Assembly (NCBI RefSeq): GCF_017313265.1
Contig: NZ_JAFLQZ010000012.1
Location: forward strand, 62,001-126,000
DNA from: Hymenobacter telluris
GTDB lineage: Bacteria; Bacteroidota; Bacteroidia; Cytophagales; Hymenobacteraceae
Length of the DNA stretch: 64,000 bases
Reading direction: 5' to 3'
In this document: one piece after another, positions 49,451 through 59,300 of the stretch
How positions within the stretch are numbered: the first letter of the stretch is position 1
How the letters are laid out: every line of letters begins with the position of its first letter
Program-made: the position numbers and the translations under genes
The notes under the pieces: model-generated
Database searches by the model: none
The model's input: the letters and a program-made list of their open reading frames with translations, nothing else
What the model was told of the DNA's origin: nothing

Positions 49451-51766
49451 TTACTGCGCCGTTAGCGTGAAAGGCACCATTTGTACGTCGCGGGAGTTGC
49501 CGCCTACCATCACCTGAAAGTCGCCGGGCTCGGCCGCGAATTTCAGGTCGGCGTTGTAGAATTTCAGGTCCTCAGGGGTCAGGCGGAAGGTTAGCGTACG
49601 GCTTTCCCCCTTTTTCAGCATTACCTTCTGGAAGCCTTTCAGCTCCTTAACCGGCCGGGTAATAGAGCCTACCATGTCCCGCACGTAGAGCTGCGCCACT
49701 TCCTCGCCATCGTAGTTGCCGGTGTTGCGCACCGTCACTTTCACGTCGAGCGTGCCGTTCATGGGCAGGCTGGAGGTGCTTAGCTCGGGCTTGCCGTATT
49801 GGAAGGTGGTGTAGCTCAAGCCGTAGCCAAACGGGTAGAGCGGGTCGTTGCTCACATCCATATACCGCGACTTGTACTTGTCCAGCGCTACCCCGGCGTA
49901 GGGCCGACCGGTCATTTTGTGGTTGTAGTACAGCGGAATCTGCCCAACGTGCTGCGGGAAGGTGGCCGTGAGTTTGCCCGATGGGTTGTAGGCCCCAAAC
50001 AGGACATCGGCAATGGCATTACCGGCCTGAGAACCGGCAAACCAGGTTTCCAGGATGGCATCGGCGTTTTTGTCTTCCCAAGGCAGCGTCATGGGTCGGC
50101 CGCTCATCAGCACAATTACCAGCGGCTTGCCGGTTTTCTTGAGGGCCTTCAACAGCTCCAACTGCTGGCCCGGCAGGCCAATGTCGGCGCGGCTGGCGGC
50201 CTCACCGGTCATGCCCTGGCTTTCGCCCACGGCGGCCACAATTACATCGGCACCCTGCGCCACCTGCACCGCTTCCTGAATCATGGTTTCCGAGCTGCGC
50301 TTGTCCACGTTCAGCTCACCGCCGTGGGCGTTGAGGCGGGCAATCATCTGCTCGTCGTCGGTGAAGTTGGCACCCTGCGCCGTCACGATTTTCACCGAGC
50401 TGCCCACCGCGTTTTTCATCCCCTGCTCCAACGAAACCGCCTGTTTCCAGTCGCCGGCGCCGCTCCAAGAGCCTATCATATCGCGCTGGCGGGTGGCTAG
50501 CGGGCCAATCAGGGCAATAGTGCCGGTCTTTTTGAGGGGTAGCGCGTTGTTGCTGTTTTTGAGGAGCACCATGCTTTTGCGGGCAATGTCGCGGGCATCG
50601 GCAATAAACTCCTTTTTCATCATGGTTTGCTTGGCGCGCTTCTCGTTGGTGTACAGGTAGGGGTCCTGAAACAGCCCGAGCTTCCACTTTGCCTCCAGAA
50701 TCCGGCGGCAGGCCACATCAATTTGCTCTTGCTTCACGGTGCCGTCCTTGAGGTTCTGGGCCAGATTCCGCAGGAAAATCTCCCCCACCATGTCCTGGTC
50801 GATGCCGGCGTTGAGGGCCAGCGCCGACACCTGCGCGTCGTTGCCCATACCGTGGGCGGTCATTTCGTTGATGGCAGTGTAGTCGGTGGCCACGAAGCCG
50901 TTGAAGCCCCACTGGGTACGCAGCAGGTCGGTCATCAGCCACTTGTTGCCGGTAGCCGGCACGCCGTTGATGTCGTTGAACGACGACATCATAGAGCCCG
51001 CGCCAGCCTCCACGGCGGCTTTGTAAGGCGGCAGGTACTCGTTGTACATGCGCACCAGGCTCATGTCGGTGGTGTTGTAGTCGCGGCCGGCTTCGGCGGC
51101 ACCGTACAGCGCGAAGTGCTTCACGCAGGCCATGACGGTGTTGTTTTTCTTGAGGTCGTCGCCCTGGTAGCCGTGCACCATCACGCGGGCAATCTGAGAG
51201 CCCAAATACGGGTCTTCGCCCGAGCCTTCACTGATGCGGCCCCAACGCGGGTCGCGGGCAATGTCCACCATCGGCGAGTACACCCAATTGATACCATCGG
51301 CCGAGGCTTCTTCGGCGGCAATGCGGGCACTGCGCTCCATGGCCGTAAGGTCCCAGCTAGACGCCAGCCCCAGCGCAATGGGGAAGATGGTGCGGTGCCC
51401 GTGGATGACGTCGTAGCCGAAGATGAGCGGAATGTGCAGGCGGGTTTCCTTCACGGCCATTTCCTGGAGCTTGCGGGCGGCGGTGGGCGTAAAGGTGTTC
51501 AGCACCGAGCCCACGTTGCCGCGCCTGATGCTGGCGTCCACGTCCTTGCTCACCACCGGCCCGGTCACGTCGAAGCCCACGGTAATCATGTTCAGCTGGC
51601 CGATTTTTTCTTCCAGCGTCATTTTCTGCATCAGGTCCGCAATGAACTTATCCATCTTGGGGTCCTGGGAAGCCGGCGAAACAGTGGTGGCCGTTTTTTG
51701 CGCCTGGGCCAGCGGCGTCAGCAGCCCCAGCGACAAAAGCAGAGCGGTTTGGAAAGCGTGTTTCAT
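49451..51766 (-). CDS. bglX: GH3 family beta-glucosidase (BglX type)
   Basis: 771 residues from the ATG at 51766, with signal peptide MKHAFQTALLLSLGLLTPLAQAQ. The (beta/alpha)8 domain carries the nucleophile Asp295 in GFNGFVATDYTAINEM. Other family motifs are RDPRWGRISEGSGEDPYLGS, ACVKHFALYGAAEAGRDYN, and in the second domain VVAAVGESQGMTGEAASRADIGLPGQQ. A fibronectin type III-like domain (about 680-765) ends the protein (VTVRNTGNYDGEEVAQLYVRD). It is periplasmic, releasing glucose from beta-linked oligosaccharides made by the GH16, GH5 and GH30 enzymes. It is divergent from the hybrid regulator gene; a poor operator-like sequence lies at 51901-51917. Confidence 0.95.
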   Translation of the reverse strand: MKHAFQTALLLSLGLLTPLAQAQKTATTVSPASQDPKMDKFIADLMQKMTLEEKIGQLNMITVGFDVTGPVVSKDVDASIRRGNVGSVLNTFTPTAARKLQEMAVKETRLHIPLIFGYDVIHGHRTIFPIALGLASSWDLTAMERSARIAAEEASADGINWVYSPMVDIARDPRWGRISEGSGEDPYLGSQIARVMVHGYQGDDLKKNNTVMACVKHFALYGAAEAGRDYNTTDMSLVRMYNEYLPPYKAAVEAGAGSMMSSFNDINGVPATGNKWLMTDLLRTQWGFNGFVATDYTAINEMTAHGMGNDAQVSALALNAGIDQDMVGEIFLRNLAQNLKDGTVKQEQIDVACRRILEAKWKLGLFQDPYLYTNEKRAKQTMMKKEFIADARDIARKSMVLLKNSNNALPLKKTGTIALIGPLATRQRDMIGSWSGAGDWKQAVSLEQGMKNAVGSSVKIVTAQGANFTDDEQMIARLNAHGGELNVDKRSSETMIQEAVQVAQGADVIVAAVGESQGMTGEAASRADIGLPGQQLELLKALKKTGKPLVIVLMSGRPMTLPWEDKNADAILETWFAGSQAGNAIADVLFGAYNPSGKLTATFPQHVGQIPLYYNHKMTGRPYAGVALDKYKSRYMDVSNDPLYPFGYGLSYTTFQYGKPELSTSSLPMNGTLDVKVTVRNTGNYDGEEVAQLYVRDMVGSITRPVKELKGFQKVMLKKGESRTLTFRLTPEDLKFYNADLKFAAEPGDFQVMVGGNSRDVQMVPFTLTAQ

Positions 51767-52326
51767 GTGGGAATGAAAAAAAGAGTAGGGTAAAGCAGGT
51801 CGAGCAGCGGGCAACAAAACATTCTCACAACGCCGGCACCTAGGGCAACTCAGCAATAACAGCCGCAGCCCGCAACAAGCCAGTACAGCCGGCGCGGCAG
51901 CATACGCCTGACAGACAAGGCCTTTAACGGCAGATTATGGTTAGGAGCAGCCGATTCAGCCGCGTTGTGGAAGTGCGAGGGGGAGCCTCCGGGCCCTGGT
52001 GGGCGCTAATGGAGCGTAGTAGGCGCGGCCCCCGCACCAACCAGGTGCAAGCACGGCGCCGCCAACGAAACTGTATAGCGCAGCAACGGCTGCATTTGTT
52101 GTTTCCGGCGCACAATACTACAAACCTTTCTGTTGTTGGGGAAGCGAATTTCTTACCTGCCTGGAATTCTACCGGTTTTCACTAGCACTATTGCTGCCAT
52201 AGAGCCTTGCATGGTAGTCCCTTGGAAGCAGAAGCGTACCCTTGACGCCCGGTGCGAAGTTGTGGTATCTTTGAACATGCAACACCGGCTCCATTCCGCA
52301 GGAGCTACCACCAAGCGTTTACTGAA
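51767..52326. other. Divergent control region between GH3 and the hybrid regulator
   Basis: 560 gene-free bases. They hold the promoter of the regulator gene (52242-52273) and, nearer bglX, a sequence matching the operator at 12 of 17 positions (51901-51917). The middle is GC-rich with several short dyads that I could not interpret. Confidence 0.6.
52242..52273 (+). promoter_or_regulatory. Promoter of the hybrid two-component regulator
   Basis: TTG at 52242-52244 and TATCTTTG at 52266-52273 (perfect TAnnTTTG) are spaced by 21 bases. Transcription should begin near 52279. This excludes the GTG at 52252 as start codon and leaves the TTG at 52327. Confidence 0.65.
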
Positions 52327-55188
52327 TTGACTTCCTTTCATACTATCACCCGCCTGCTGCTGGTGCCAGTATTGGCACTGCTGGCAGGCTGTGCGCAGCC
52401 CCCTAAAGCGCCGGTGTACCGCATTGGATTCTCGCAGTGCAGCACCTCCGGGCCCTGGCGCCAGGCCATGCAGTCCGGCATGGAACGGGAGCTGAGCTTC
52501 CACCCCGAAGTGCAGTTCCGCATTACTGATGCCCACGACAACAGCCAGGTGCAGCAGGAGCAGATTCGGGAGCTGGTGCGCGGCGGCCTCGACCTGCTGA
52601 TTGTGTCGCCGTACGAAGCCGGCCCCGTGACGCCCGCCGTGGAAGAAGCGTATAAGCAAGGGGTTCCGGTGGTATTGCTCGACCGGCGCACCACCTCGCC
52701 GAACTACTCGGCCTACGTGGGCGGCAACAACGTGGAAGTGGGCCAAACAGCGGCCCGCTACGCCGCGCGGCTGTTGCAGCAGCACGGCAATGTGGTGGAA
52801 ATTCTGGGTACGCCCGGCTCATCGGCCACCGCCGAGCGGCACCAGGGCTTCGTGCGGGGGTTGGTTGCGTATCCGGGGCTGCACTTAGTGGGCCAGGTAA
52901 CCGGCGACTGGAAGGAAAAAACCTTGAAGCCGGCCCTCACCAAACTGCTGCAAGCGCACCCCGAAGTATCCCTGGTGTTTGCGCACAACGACGCCATGGG
53001 CCGCGGTGCCCGCGAAGTCTGCCAGCAGCTGGGTATTAGCGGGCGGGTGCGCGTGATTGGGGTCGATGGGTTGTCGGGCCAGGGTGAAGGCATTGATTTG
53101 GTGCAGCGCAACGTGCTTGATGCCTCGGTGCTGTACTCGCCGGGCGGCGAAGAAGCCATCCGAACGGCGCTGAAAATCCTGAACCGCCAGCCCTATAACC
53201 GCGAAAGTACCCTCGGCACCTTGGTTATTGACTCGACCAATGTGCTAACCATGCAGCAGCAAACCGAGAAGATGGTAAGCCAGCAGCACGACATCGAGCG
53301 GCAGCAGAGCTTGTTGCAGCGCCTGCGGGCCACCTACGCCAGCCAGCAAACCGTCCTCTACGGCTTGCTGGCCACGCTGCTCGGCGCTGTGGTGCTCGGC
53401 GGCCTGGCCTGGAATTCGGCGCGTATCAACCGCCGCATCAATCACCAGCTAGCCCTCCAAAACGCGGAAAACGACAAGATTAACCGCCAGCTGGTAGCCC
53501 AAAACGCGGAAAACGACAAAATCAACCGGCAGCTGGTAGCCCAGAACGAGGAAATCAGTTCGCAGCGCAATCAACTGGAGAAGCTAGCCGAACAGTCGCG
53601 CGCCGATACCGAGGCCAAGCTGCGCTTCTTCACCAACTTCTCGCACGAGCTGCGCACCCCGCTCACCCTCATCATGGGGCCAGTGGAAGAGCTGCTCACC
53701 AGCAGCCCCGACCTCACCGCCGCCCAAAGTCAGGATTTGAAGCTGGTACGCCGTAACACCCAGCGGCTGTTGCAGTTAGTGAATCAGCTCCTCGATTTCC
53801 GCAAAATTGAAGTCGGTAAAATGGCAGTGCGGGCCACTGAGGGCAACCTGTTAGCCTTCGTGCGCGAAATTGTGGACGCCTTCGAGAAGCCGGCGCAGCT
53901 ACGGGGCATTCAGCTACGGTTTGTGGCCGCCGAGCCAGTACTTACGGCGTGGTTCGACGGCAACATTCTCGACAAGGTGTTTTTCAACTTGCTGAGTAAC
54001 GCCCTGAAATTCACCCCCGACCAAGGCCAGATTACCGTCAGCCTGCAACCCGCCGACCACGGCCGCACCCTGCGCGTGAGCATTGCCGATACCGGCCAGG
54101 GCATCAGTGAGCAGGACCGGGCGCACATTTTCGAGTGGTTTTACCAGGGCGACCAGGGCGCCGTAGCCAAAGGCTCCGGCATGGGCCTGGCGCTGGCTCA
54201 GGGCTTGGCGCGCCTGCATCAGGGGCAGCTCACGTTCAGCAGCCAACCGGGCCACGGCACCACGTTCGTGGTGACGCTGCCGCGCGAAGTATCGGAAGAG
54301 TTGCGCTCCACCGAGCTGGCCCCTGCTCCCAGCTTCATGGTGGATGAACCCGACCCTATTGCCGTTGATTTCGAGCTGGATACGCCTAACAACACCGCCG
54401 TTAGCTCCGATACCGGTTCTGAGACGCTGGTGCTGGTAATCGAGGACAATGCCGAAGTCAACGACTTTCTGGCCCGCAAGTTTCGGTCGGATTTTCGGGT
54501 GGAAACCGCCACCGACGGCCACACCGGCTTCCGTATGGCCACCGACCTGATTCCGGACCTGATAGTGTGCGACGTGATGATGCCGGGCCTGACCGGGCTG
54601 GAAGTGGTGGCCCAGCTCAAAGACGACTGGCGCACCTCCCACATTCCGGTGGTACTGCTCACGGCCCGCAACGCCCCGGAGCAGCAAGTGGAAGGCGTGC
54701 AGGCCGGGGCCGACCTCTACCTGACCAAGCCCTTCAACCCCACCTTTCTGCTGGAAAGTGTGCGCACCTTGCTGGCCAACCGGGCCAAGCAGCGCGAGCA
54801 TTTCCGGCGTGAGCTGGCCGTGGATGCCGCCACCGTAGCTACCACCAATCCCGACCAGAAATTCCTGGCCGACCTCACGGCCATCATCGAAGCCAACCTC
54901 ACCAAAACCGACCTCAACGTGGAGGACATTGCCCGCAGTTTGGGCATCTCGCGCATGCAGCTCTACCGCAAGGTGAAGGCCGTACTCGGCACCGGCGTCA
55001 CCGACTTCATCCAGAGCTTGCGCCTCACCAAAGCCCGCGAAATGCTGCTCGACGACAGCCTCACCATTGCCGATGTGGCGTATGAACTGGGCTTCTCGTC
55101 GCCCTCTTATTTCTCTACCAGCTTCAAGGCCCGCTACCAGATTTCGCCGTCCGAGTTCCGGGCTTTGCACATCACGCCGCACCACTGA
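52327..55188 (+). CDS. Hybrid two-component regulator with periplasmic sugar-binding-protein sensor and AraC output
   Basis: 953 residues from a TTG start at 52327, chosen because it gives a lipoprotein-like signal (TSFHTITRLLLVPVLALLAGC) and lies after the promoter; there is no ATG before residue 70. Order: type 1 periplasmic-binding-protein fold (about 30-310, YRIGFSQCSTSGPWRQAMQ...LIVSPYEAGPVTP...VVLLDRR); membrane helix (about 346-368); coiled coil with a 14-residue repeat; HisKA with His440 in NFSHELRTPLTL; HATPase_c; receiver with Asp749 in LIVCDVMMPG; and AraC-type HTH (about 850-945). The sensor type is that of the fructose-sensing HTCS of Bacteroides; here the sugar is unknown. It probably controls the adjacent kinase-susC-2 operon. 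Confidence 0.93.
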   Translation: MTSFHTITRLLLVPVLALLAGCAQPPKAPVYRIGFSQCSTSGPWRQAMQSGMERELSFHPEVQFRITDAHDNSQVQQEQIRELVRGGLDLLIVSPYEAGPVTPAVEEAYKQGVPVVLLDRRTTSPNYSAYVGGNNVEVGQTAARYAARLLQQHGNVVEILGTPGSSATAERHQGFVRGLVAYPGLHLVGQVTGDWKEKTLKPALTKLLQAHPEVSLVFAHNDAMGRGAREVCQQLGISGRVRVIGVDGLSGQGEGIDLVQRNVLDASVLYSPGGEEAIRTALKILNRQPYNRESTLGTLVIDSTNVLTMQQQTEKMVSQQHDIERQQSLLQRLRATYASQQTVLYGLLATLLGAVVLGGLAWNSARINRRINHQLALQNAENDKINRQLVAQNAENDKINRQLVAQNEEISSQRNQLEKLAEQSRADTEAKLRFFTNFSHELRTPLTLIMGPVEELLTSSPDLTAAQSQDLKLVRRNTQRLLQLVNQLLDFRKIEVGKMAVRATEGNLLAFVREIVDAFEKPAQLRGIQLRFVAAEPVLTAWFDGNILDKVFFNLLSNALKFTPDQGQITVSLQPADHGRTLRVSIADTGQGISEQDRAHIFEWFYQGDQGAVAKGSGMGLALAQGLARLHQGQLTFSSQPGHGTTFVVTLPREVSEELRSTELAPAPSFMVDEPDPIAVDFELDTPNNTAVSSDTGSETLVLVIEDNAEVNDFLARKFRSDFRVETATDGHTGFRMATDLIPDLIVCDVMMPGLTGLEVVAQLKDDWRTSHIPVVLLTARNAPEQQVEGVQAGADLYLTKPFNPTFLLESVRTLLANRAKQREHFRRELAVDAATVATTNPDQKFLADLTAIIEANLTKTDLNVEDIARSLGISRMQLYRKVKAVLGTGVTDFIQSLRLTKAREMLLDDSLTIADVAYELGFSSPSYFSTSFKARYQISPSEFRALHITPHH
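53455..53553 (+). repeat. 42-bp tandem duplication in the coiled coil of the hybrid regulator
   Basis: Two near-identical copies of a 42-base unit encode AQNAENDKINRQLV twice, preceded and followed by partial units (LALQNAENDK..., AQNEE). The unit is 14 residues, exactly two heptads, so the coiled-coil phase between membrane helix and kinase is kept. Confidence 0.85.
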
Positions 55189-55217
55189 AACAATACCATA
55201 AGCCGTGTAAGAAAAGT

Positions 55218-55253
55218 GAAACCGAATCTTATTTAGATCCGGTTTTTTATTTT
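55218..55253 (+). terminator. Terminator after the hybrid regulator gene
   Basis: AAACCGAATC pairs with GATCCGGTTT with one mismatch and is followed by TTTTTATTTTTAT. It lies about 30 bases past the stop at 55188. Confidence 0.8.
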
Positions 55254-55370
55254 TATATTACTTGACAATCAACTACTTATCCTTCGTGTTCGTTGCAGCA
55301 CGGCGGTTGAAATAAATCAGTAAGTACTTGGCAAGCTGGCTGCGGAATTTTGTAGAAACCGCCACCAGCC

Positions 55371-56249
55371 ATGACCTGCTCAGCGCCTATCATTTGCATC
55401 GGGGAATTCCTCTGGGACATGCTACCGACCGGTCGGCAGCCCGGTGGCGCGCCCTTTCACGTGGCCGTGCAGCTGCAACAGTTGGGGCAAGCAACTCAAC
55501 TGGTCAGCCGCGTCGGCGACGATGAGCTGGGTCAGGAGCTACTAGCCGTACTAGCAGGCCACGGCCTCGACAGCCAGCTAGTACAGCACAGCGCCAGCCA
55601 CCTTACCGGCATGGTGAAAGTGAACCTGAGCCAAGGCCGCAAAATCTACAAAGTGGTGGAGCCCGTGGCCTGGGACTACCTTCAGCATACCGACCAACTT
55701 CGGGCGACAGTGGCCGGGTCACGTATGCTGGTGTACGGCTCGCTGGCGGCTCGTAGTGCTACCTCTCGCGAGACGCTGTATCGGCTGTTGCAGGTGGCCC
55801 CTTTCAAGGTGTTCGACGTGAAGCTGCGGCCGCCGCACTACTCCCGTACCGTGGTGAAGTACCTGCTGCGGCAAGCCGATTTGGTGAAGCTGAACCAACA
55901 GGAACTGGTGGAAATAATGGGTTGGCTACGGCAACCCGCCACCGAAGCTACCGCCCTGCCCTGGCTGGCCGCGCACTTCAAGCTGCAAGCCGTGTGCGTC
56001 ACGAAAGGGGCCGCCGGTGCTAGCCTCTGGTACAATAATCAGCTGCTGGAGCAACCGGCTTTCCCAACCGCAACGCCCGACACGCTGGGTAGCAGCGACG
56101 CTTTTCTGGCGGCTCTGCTAGCTACCTGGCCCACCGATAACCCAGCCGAGGCCTTGCGGGCGGCCTGCCAAACTGCGGCCGCAGTTGCCACTGGGGCCAG
56201 CATTGCCCCTCCCCTCACCCCCACCAGTATCCACTCCCTAACACCCTGA
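55371..56249 (+). CDS. PfkB family sugar kinase, probable fructokinase type
   Basis: 292 residues, a ribokinase-like cytoplasmic kinase. It begins IICIGEFLWDMLPTG and has GGAPFHVAVQLQQLG (sugar-binding GG motif) and VSRVGDDELGQELLAVLAGHG. The C-terminal catalytic motif is DTLGSSDAFLAALLA, with the base Asp kept but GSSD replacing the usual GAGD. VFDVKLRPPHYS replaces the usual FDxNxR. The bacterial fructokinase group is the nearest match by eye; glucose or another hexose is possible. It is the first gene after the regulator and is followed by susC-2. A kinase beside this regulator type is typical of fructan loci. Confidence 0.9.
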   Translation: MTCSAPIICIGEFLWDMLPTGRQPGGAPFHVAVQLQQLGQATQLVSRVGDDELGQELLAVLAGHGLDSQLVQHSASHLTGMVKVNLSQGRKIYKVVEPVAWDYLQHTDQLRATVAGSRMLVYGSLAARSATSRETLYRLLQVAPFKVFDVKLRPPHYSRTVVKYLLRQADLVKLNQQELVEIMGWLRQPATEATALPWLAAHFKLQAVCVTKGAAGASLWYNNQLLEQPAFPTATPDTLGSSDAFLAALLATWPTDNPAEALRAACQTAAAVATGASIAPPLTPTSIHSLTP

Positions 56250-56267
56250 CACTCCATTTGCTGCCTA

Positions 56268-56296
56268 CCACGCTGGCATTCTCCATTACAGCGTGG
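56268..56296. promoter_or_regulatory. Dyad upstream of susC-2, possible operator
   Basis: CCACGCTG and CAGCGTGG are perfect inverted halves, 13 bases apart, 60 bases before the susC-2 start. It has no T-run, so it is less likely to be a terminator of the kinase gene. It could be a site for the AraC output of the hybrid regulator. Confidence 0.35.
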
Positions 56297-56356
56297 CACG
56301 GTGGTATTGCTTGCCCATAGTTGCCTGCTCTCATTTCACATTAACCCACTTTACCC

Positions 56357-59300
56357 ATGCCGTTTTCACTACAATTCCCTCACGGCTCCCGGCCCCTCCG
56401 ACGGCTGGTGCTGACTCCGGCAGTTGGCAGCATCTTGCTTTCGGGAGCCGCGCTGGCGCACCCGGTTGCCAAGTCTGCCCCTCTTCTGCCCAACAGCCCC
56501 ACCGCAGCCGCCAACAACTCGTTCAACGCCTTTTTAGTTGACAGCCCCGTTAGTGGCCGCATTGTAGATGCCAAGGGCGAAGGCCTGCCAGGCGTGACGG
56601 TGGTCGTAGATGGTACCACCCTCGGATCAGCTACCGATGCCAGCGGTAATTTCACCATCCCGAACGTACCAGCTGGTCCGCACACATTGGTTGTTTCGTC
56701 GGTTGGCTTCACCACCAAGCGCGTAGCCATTACGGTGGTAGAAGGCCAGCCAACACAGGTTGCCGCTACCACACTGAGCGAGGATACGCAGGCCCTGGAC
56801 GAGGTAGTGGTGGTAGGGTACGGCTCTCAGAGCCGCCAGGAACTGACTACTTCGGTTACGTCGGTGGGGGCGCAGCAACTGGCGCGCCAACCCGTAGCTG
56901 GTTTCGACCAGGCATTGCAGGGCCAGGCCCCCGGCGTGCAGGTAACGTCGCCGACTGGTGCGCCCGGCGCGGGCATCAACGTGCGGATTCGCGGCAATGC
57001 TTCCGTTAATCTTAACGGTTCTCCACTGTATGTAATTGACGGCGTACCGGTGTTACCAGCGTACGACCAGGAGCTGGCTGTAGGTGGGCAGCGGCCCAAC
57101 CCGCTGAACGCTCTGAACCCAGCCGATATTGAAAGCATCGACGTACTGAAAGATGGTGCCGCCGCGGCTATTTACGGGTTGCGCGCCACCAACGGGGTAG
57201 TAGTTATTACCACGAAAAAGGGGAAACTGGGCAAGCCGCAGGTTGGTCTGAGCGTGTACTATGGCAAGCAGACACTCCGCAAAAAGATTGACCTGCTCAA
57301 CTCCCGGCAGTTTGCCGAGTACTACAACGAAGCCCTCGCCAACGCAGGCGGCACCCCAGCCTTCTCTAGCACACAGCTCGACAACTTACCTTTCGACACC
57401 GACTGGCAGGACGAAATCTACCGGACGGCAGCCATTCAGAGCTATCAGCTCAACCTCAGTGGCGCCACCGAACTGACGCGCTACTACGTTTCGGGTGGCT
57501 TTTTCAAGCAGGACGGCATTAGCCTGAATTCGGGCTTCGACCGGTATAACTTCAAGATCAACGTGGATCAGAAGCTCGGCCAACGCTTCCGGACCGGTAC
57601 CAACCTGAACCTGAGCCGCACCAGTACCAATGGCTCGGTCCGCTCGGAGTTGGGCGCGGGCAATTCGGGCACGGTGTTGGGTGCCCTGGCTCAAATTCCA
57701 ACCATTCCGGTGCGGACGTCTACGGGTGCCTACGGAGTCAATCCGTTTCAGGCCTTCGACAACCCAGTAGGCAACCTGCTAGAAACGAGCAACATCGCCA
57801 ATATCTACCAAGCCATTGGCAACGTGTACGGCGAGCTGGATATCATCAGCAATCTAACGCTGCGTAGCTCGCTGGGGATTGACTTCCGGACCCAGAACGA
57901 AAACGAATTTATCACCCGCGACTATCCGGGCACCTCAAACGCCGACCCTGCTACTCGCGGCAGCGGCCGTACCGGCAACAACCAGCAGGTAACTTGGCTG
58001 TGGGAGAACACCCTGACTTACCACCCCACCTTGGGCGAAAAGCACGACCTGACGCTGCTGGCCGGCCAGTCGATGCAGGAGTACGACCGGGTGACGTCGT
58101 CGGCCAGTGGCCGGGGCTACCCGTCCAACGCGGTACCGTATCTGGTGGCCGTGTCGCAGTTCAATAAACCCAGCAGTTTCCAGGATCAGTGGGGCTTGGT
58201 GAGCTACTTCGCCCGCGCTATTTACAACTACGACCGGCGGTACCTAGCAACCCTGAGCGTACGGGCCGATGGCAGCAGCCGTTTCTCCAACGACAATAAA
58301 ATCGGCTACTTCCCGGCTCTGGGGTTGGGCTGGCGCATTTCCGAAGAATCGTTCTTCCCACAAGCTGCCGCCCTCTCCGACCTGAAGCTGCGGGCCAGCG
58401 TAGGCGCCACTGGCAACCAGGAAATCTACACTTATGCCCGTTACTCACAGTATGCCACCGGCTACAACTATCAGAATGGCGGCAGCATTTTGGGCGGCAT
58501 TGGCCCAAATGTCATTGGCAACCAAGATGTAAAATGGGAAACCACTTACCAGTACAATGGCGGTCTGGATTTGGGCATGTTTGAAAACCGCTTGACTTTC
58601 ACGGCGGATGTGTACTTGAAAAAGACGTCTGATGTACTGACTAACGTGCCAATTCCACTCAGCACGGGTTCCCAAGACCTGAGCATTATTCAGAACGTTG
58701 GGAACATCGAAAACAAAGGGGTGGAGCTGGGTCTCGTTACAACCAATGTGCAGGCGCAGGACAACGGTTTCGGCTGGACCACCAACCTGAATTTCACCCT
58801 CAACCGCAACAAAGTAACCGACCTGGGGACCATCGTTAATGACCAGGGCGTAGGCGTACCACGCACAATCATTGATGGCTCGCGCATTACGCAGGTAGGC
58901 GCCCCGCTGGGCTCGTTCTACGGTTACGTAACCGATGGTATCTTTCAGAGCCAGGACGAGGTTAGAGCCTCCGCTACCCAGCCCAATGCTGCCCCTGGCG
59001 ATATTCGGTTCCGAGACCTGAATGGCGACGGCCAGATCAATGACCGGGACCGGACCATCATTGGTAATCCCAACCCGAAATCTATTGCGGGTGTCACCAA
59101 CAACTTCACCTACAAAGGACTGGAGCTGAGCGTGTTCTTCCAGGGCAGTTTCGGCAACGACATCTACAACCAGAACCGCCAGACGCTGGAAGGCATGTCG
59201 GACCCGCTGAACCAGACCACCCGCGTGCTGGAACGCTGGACGCCTAACAACCGCGACACCGACGTTCCGCGCGCCGTCCGTAACGACCCCAACCAGAACA

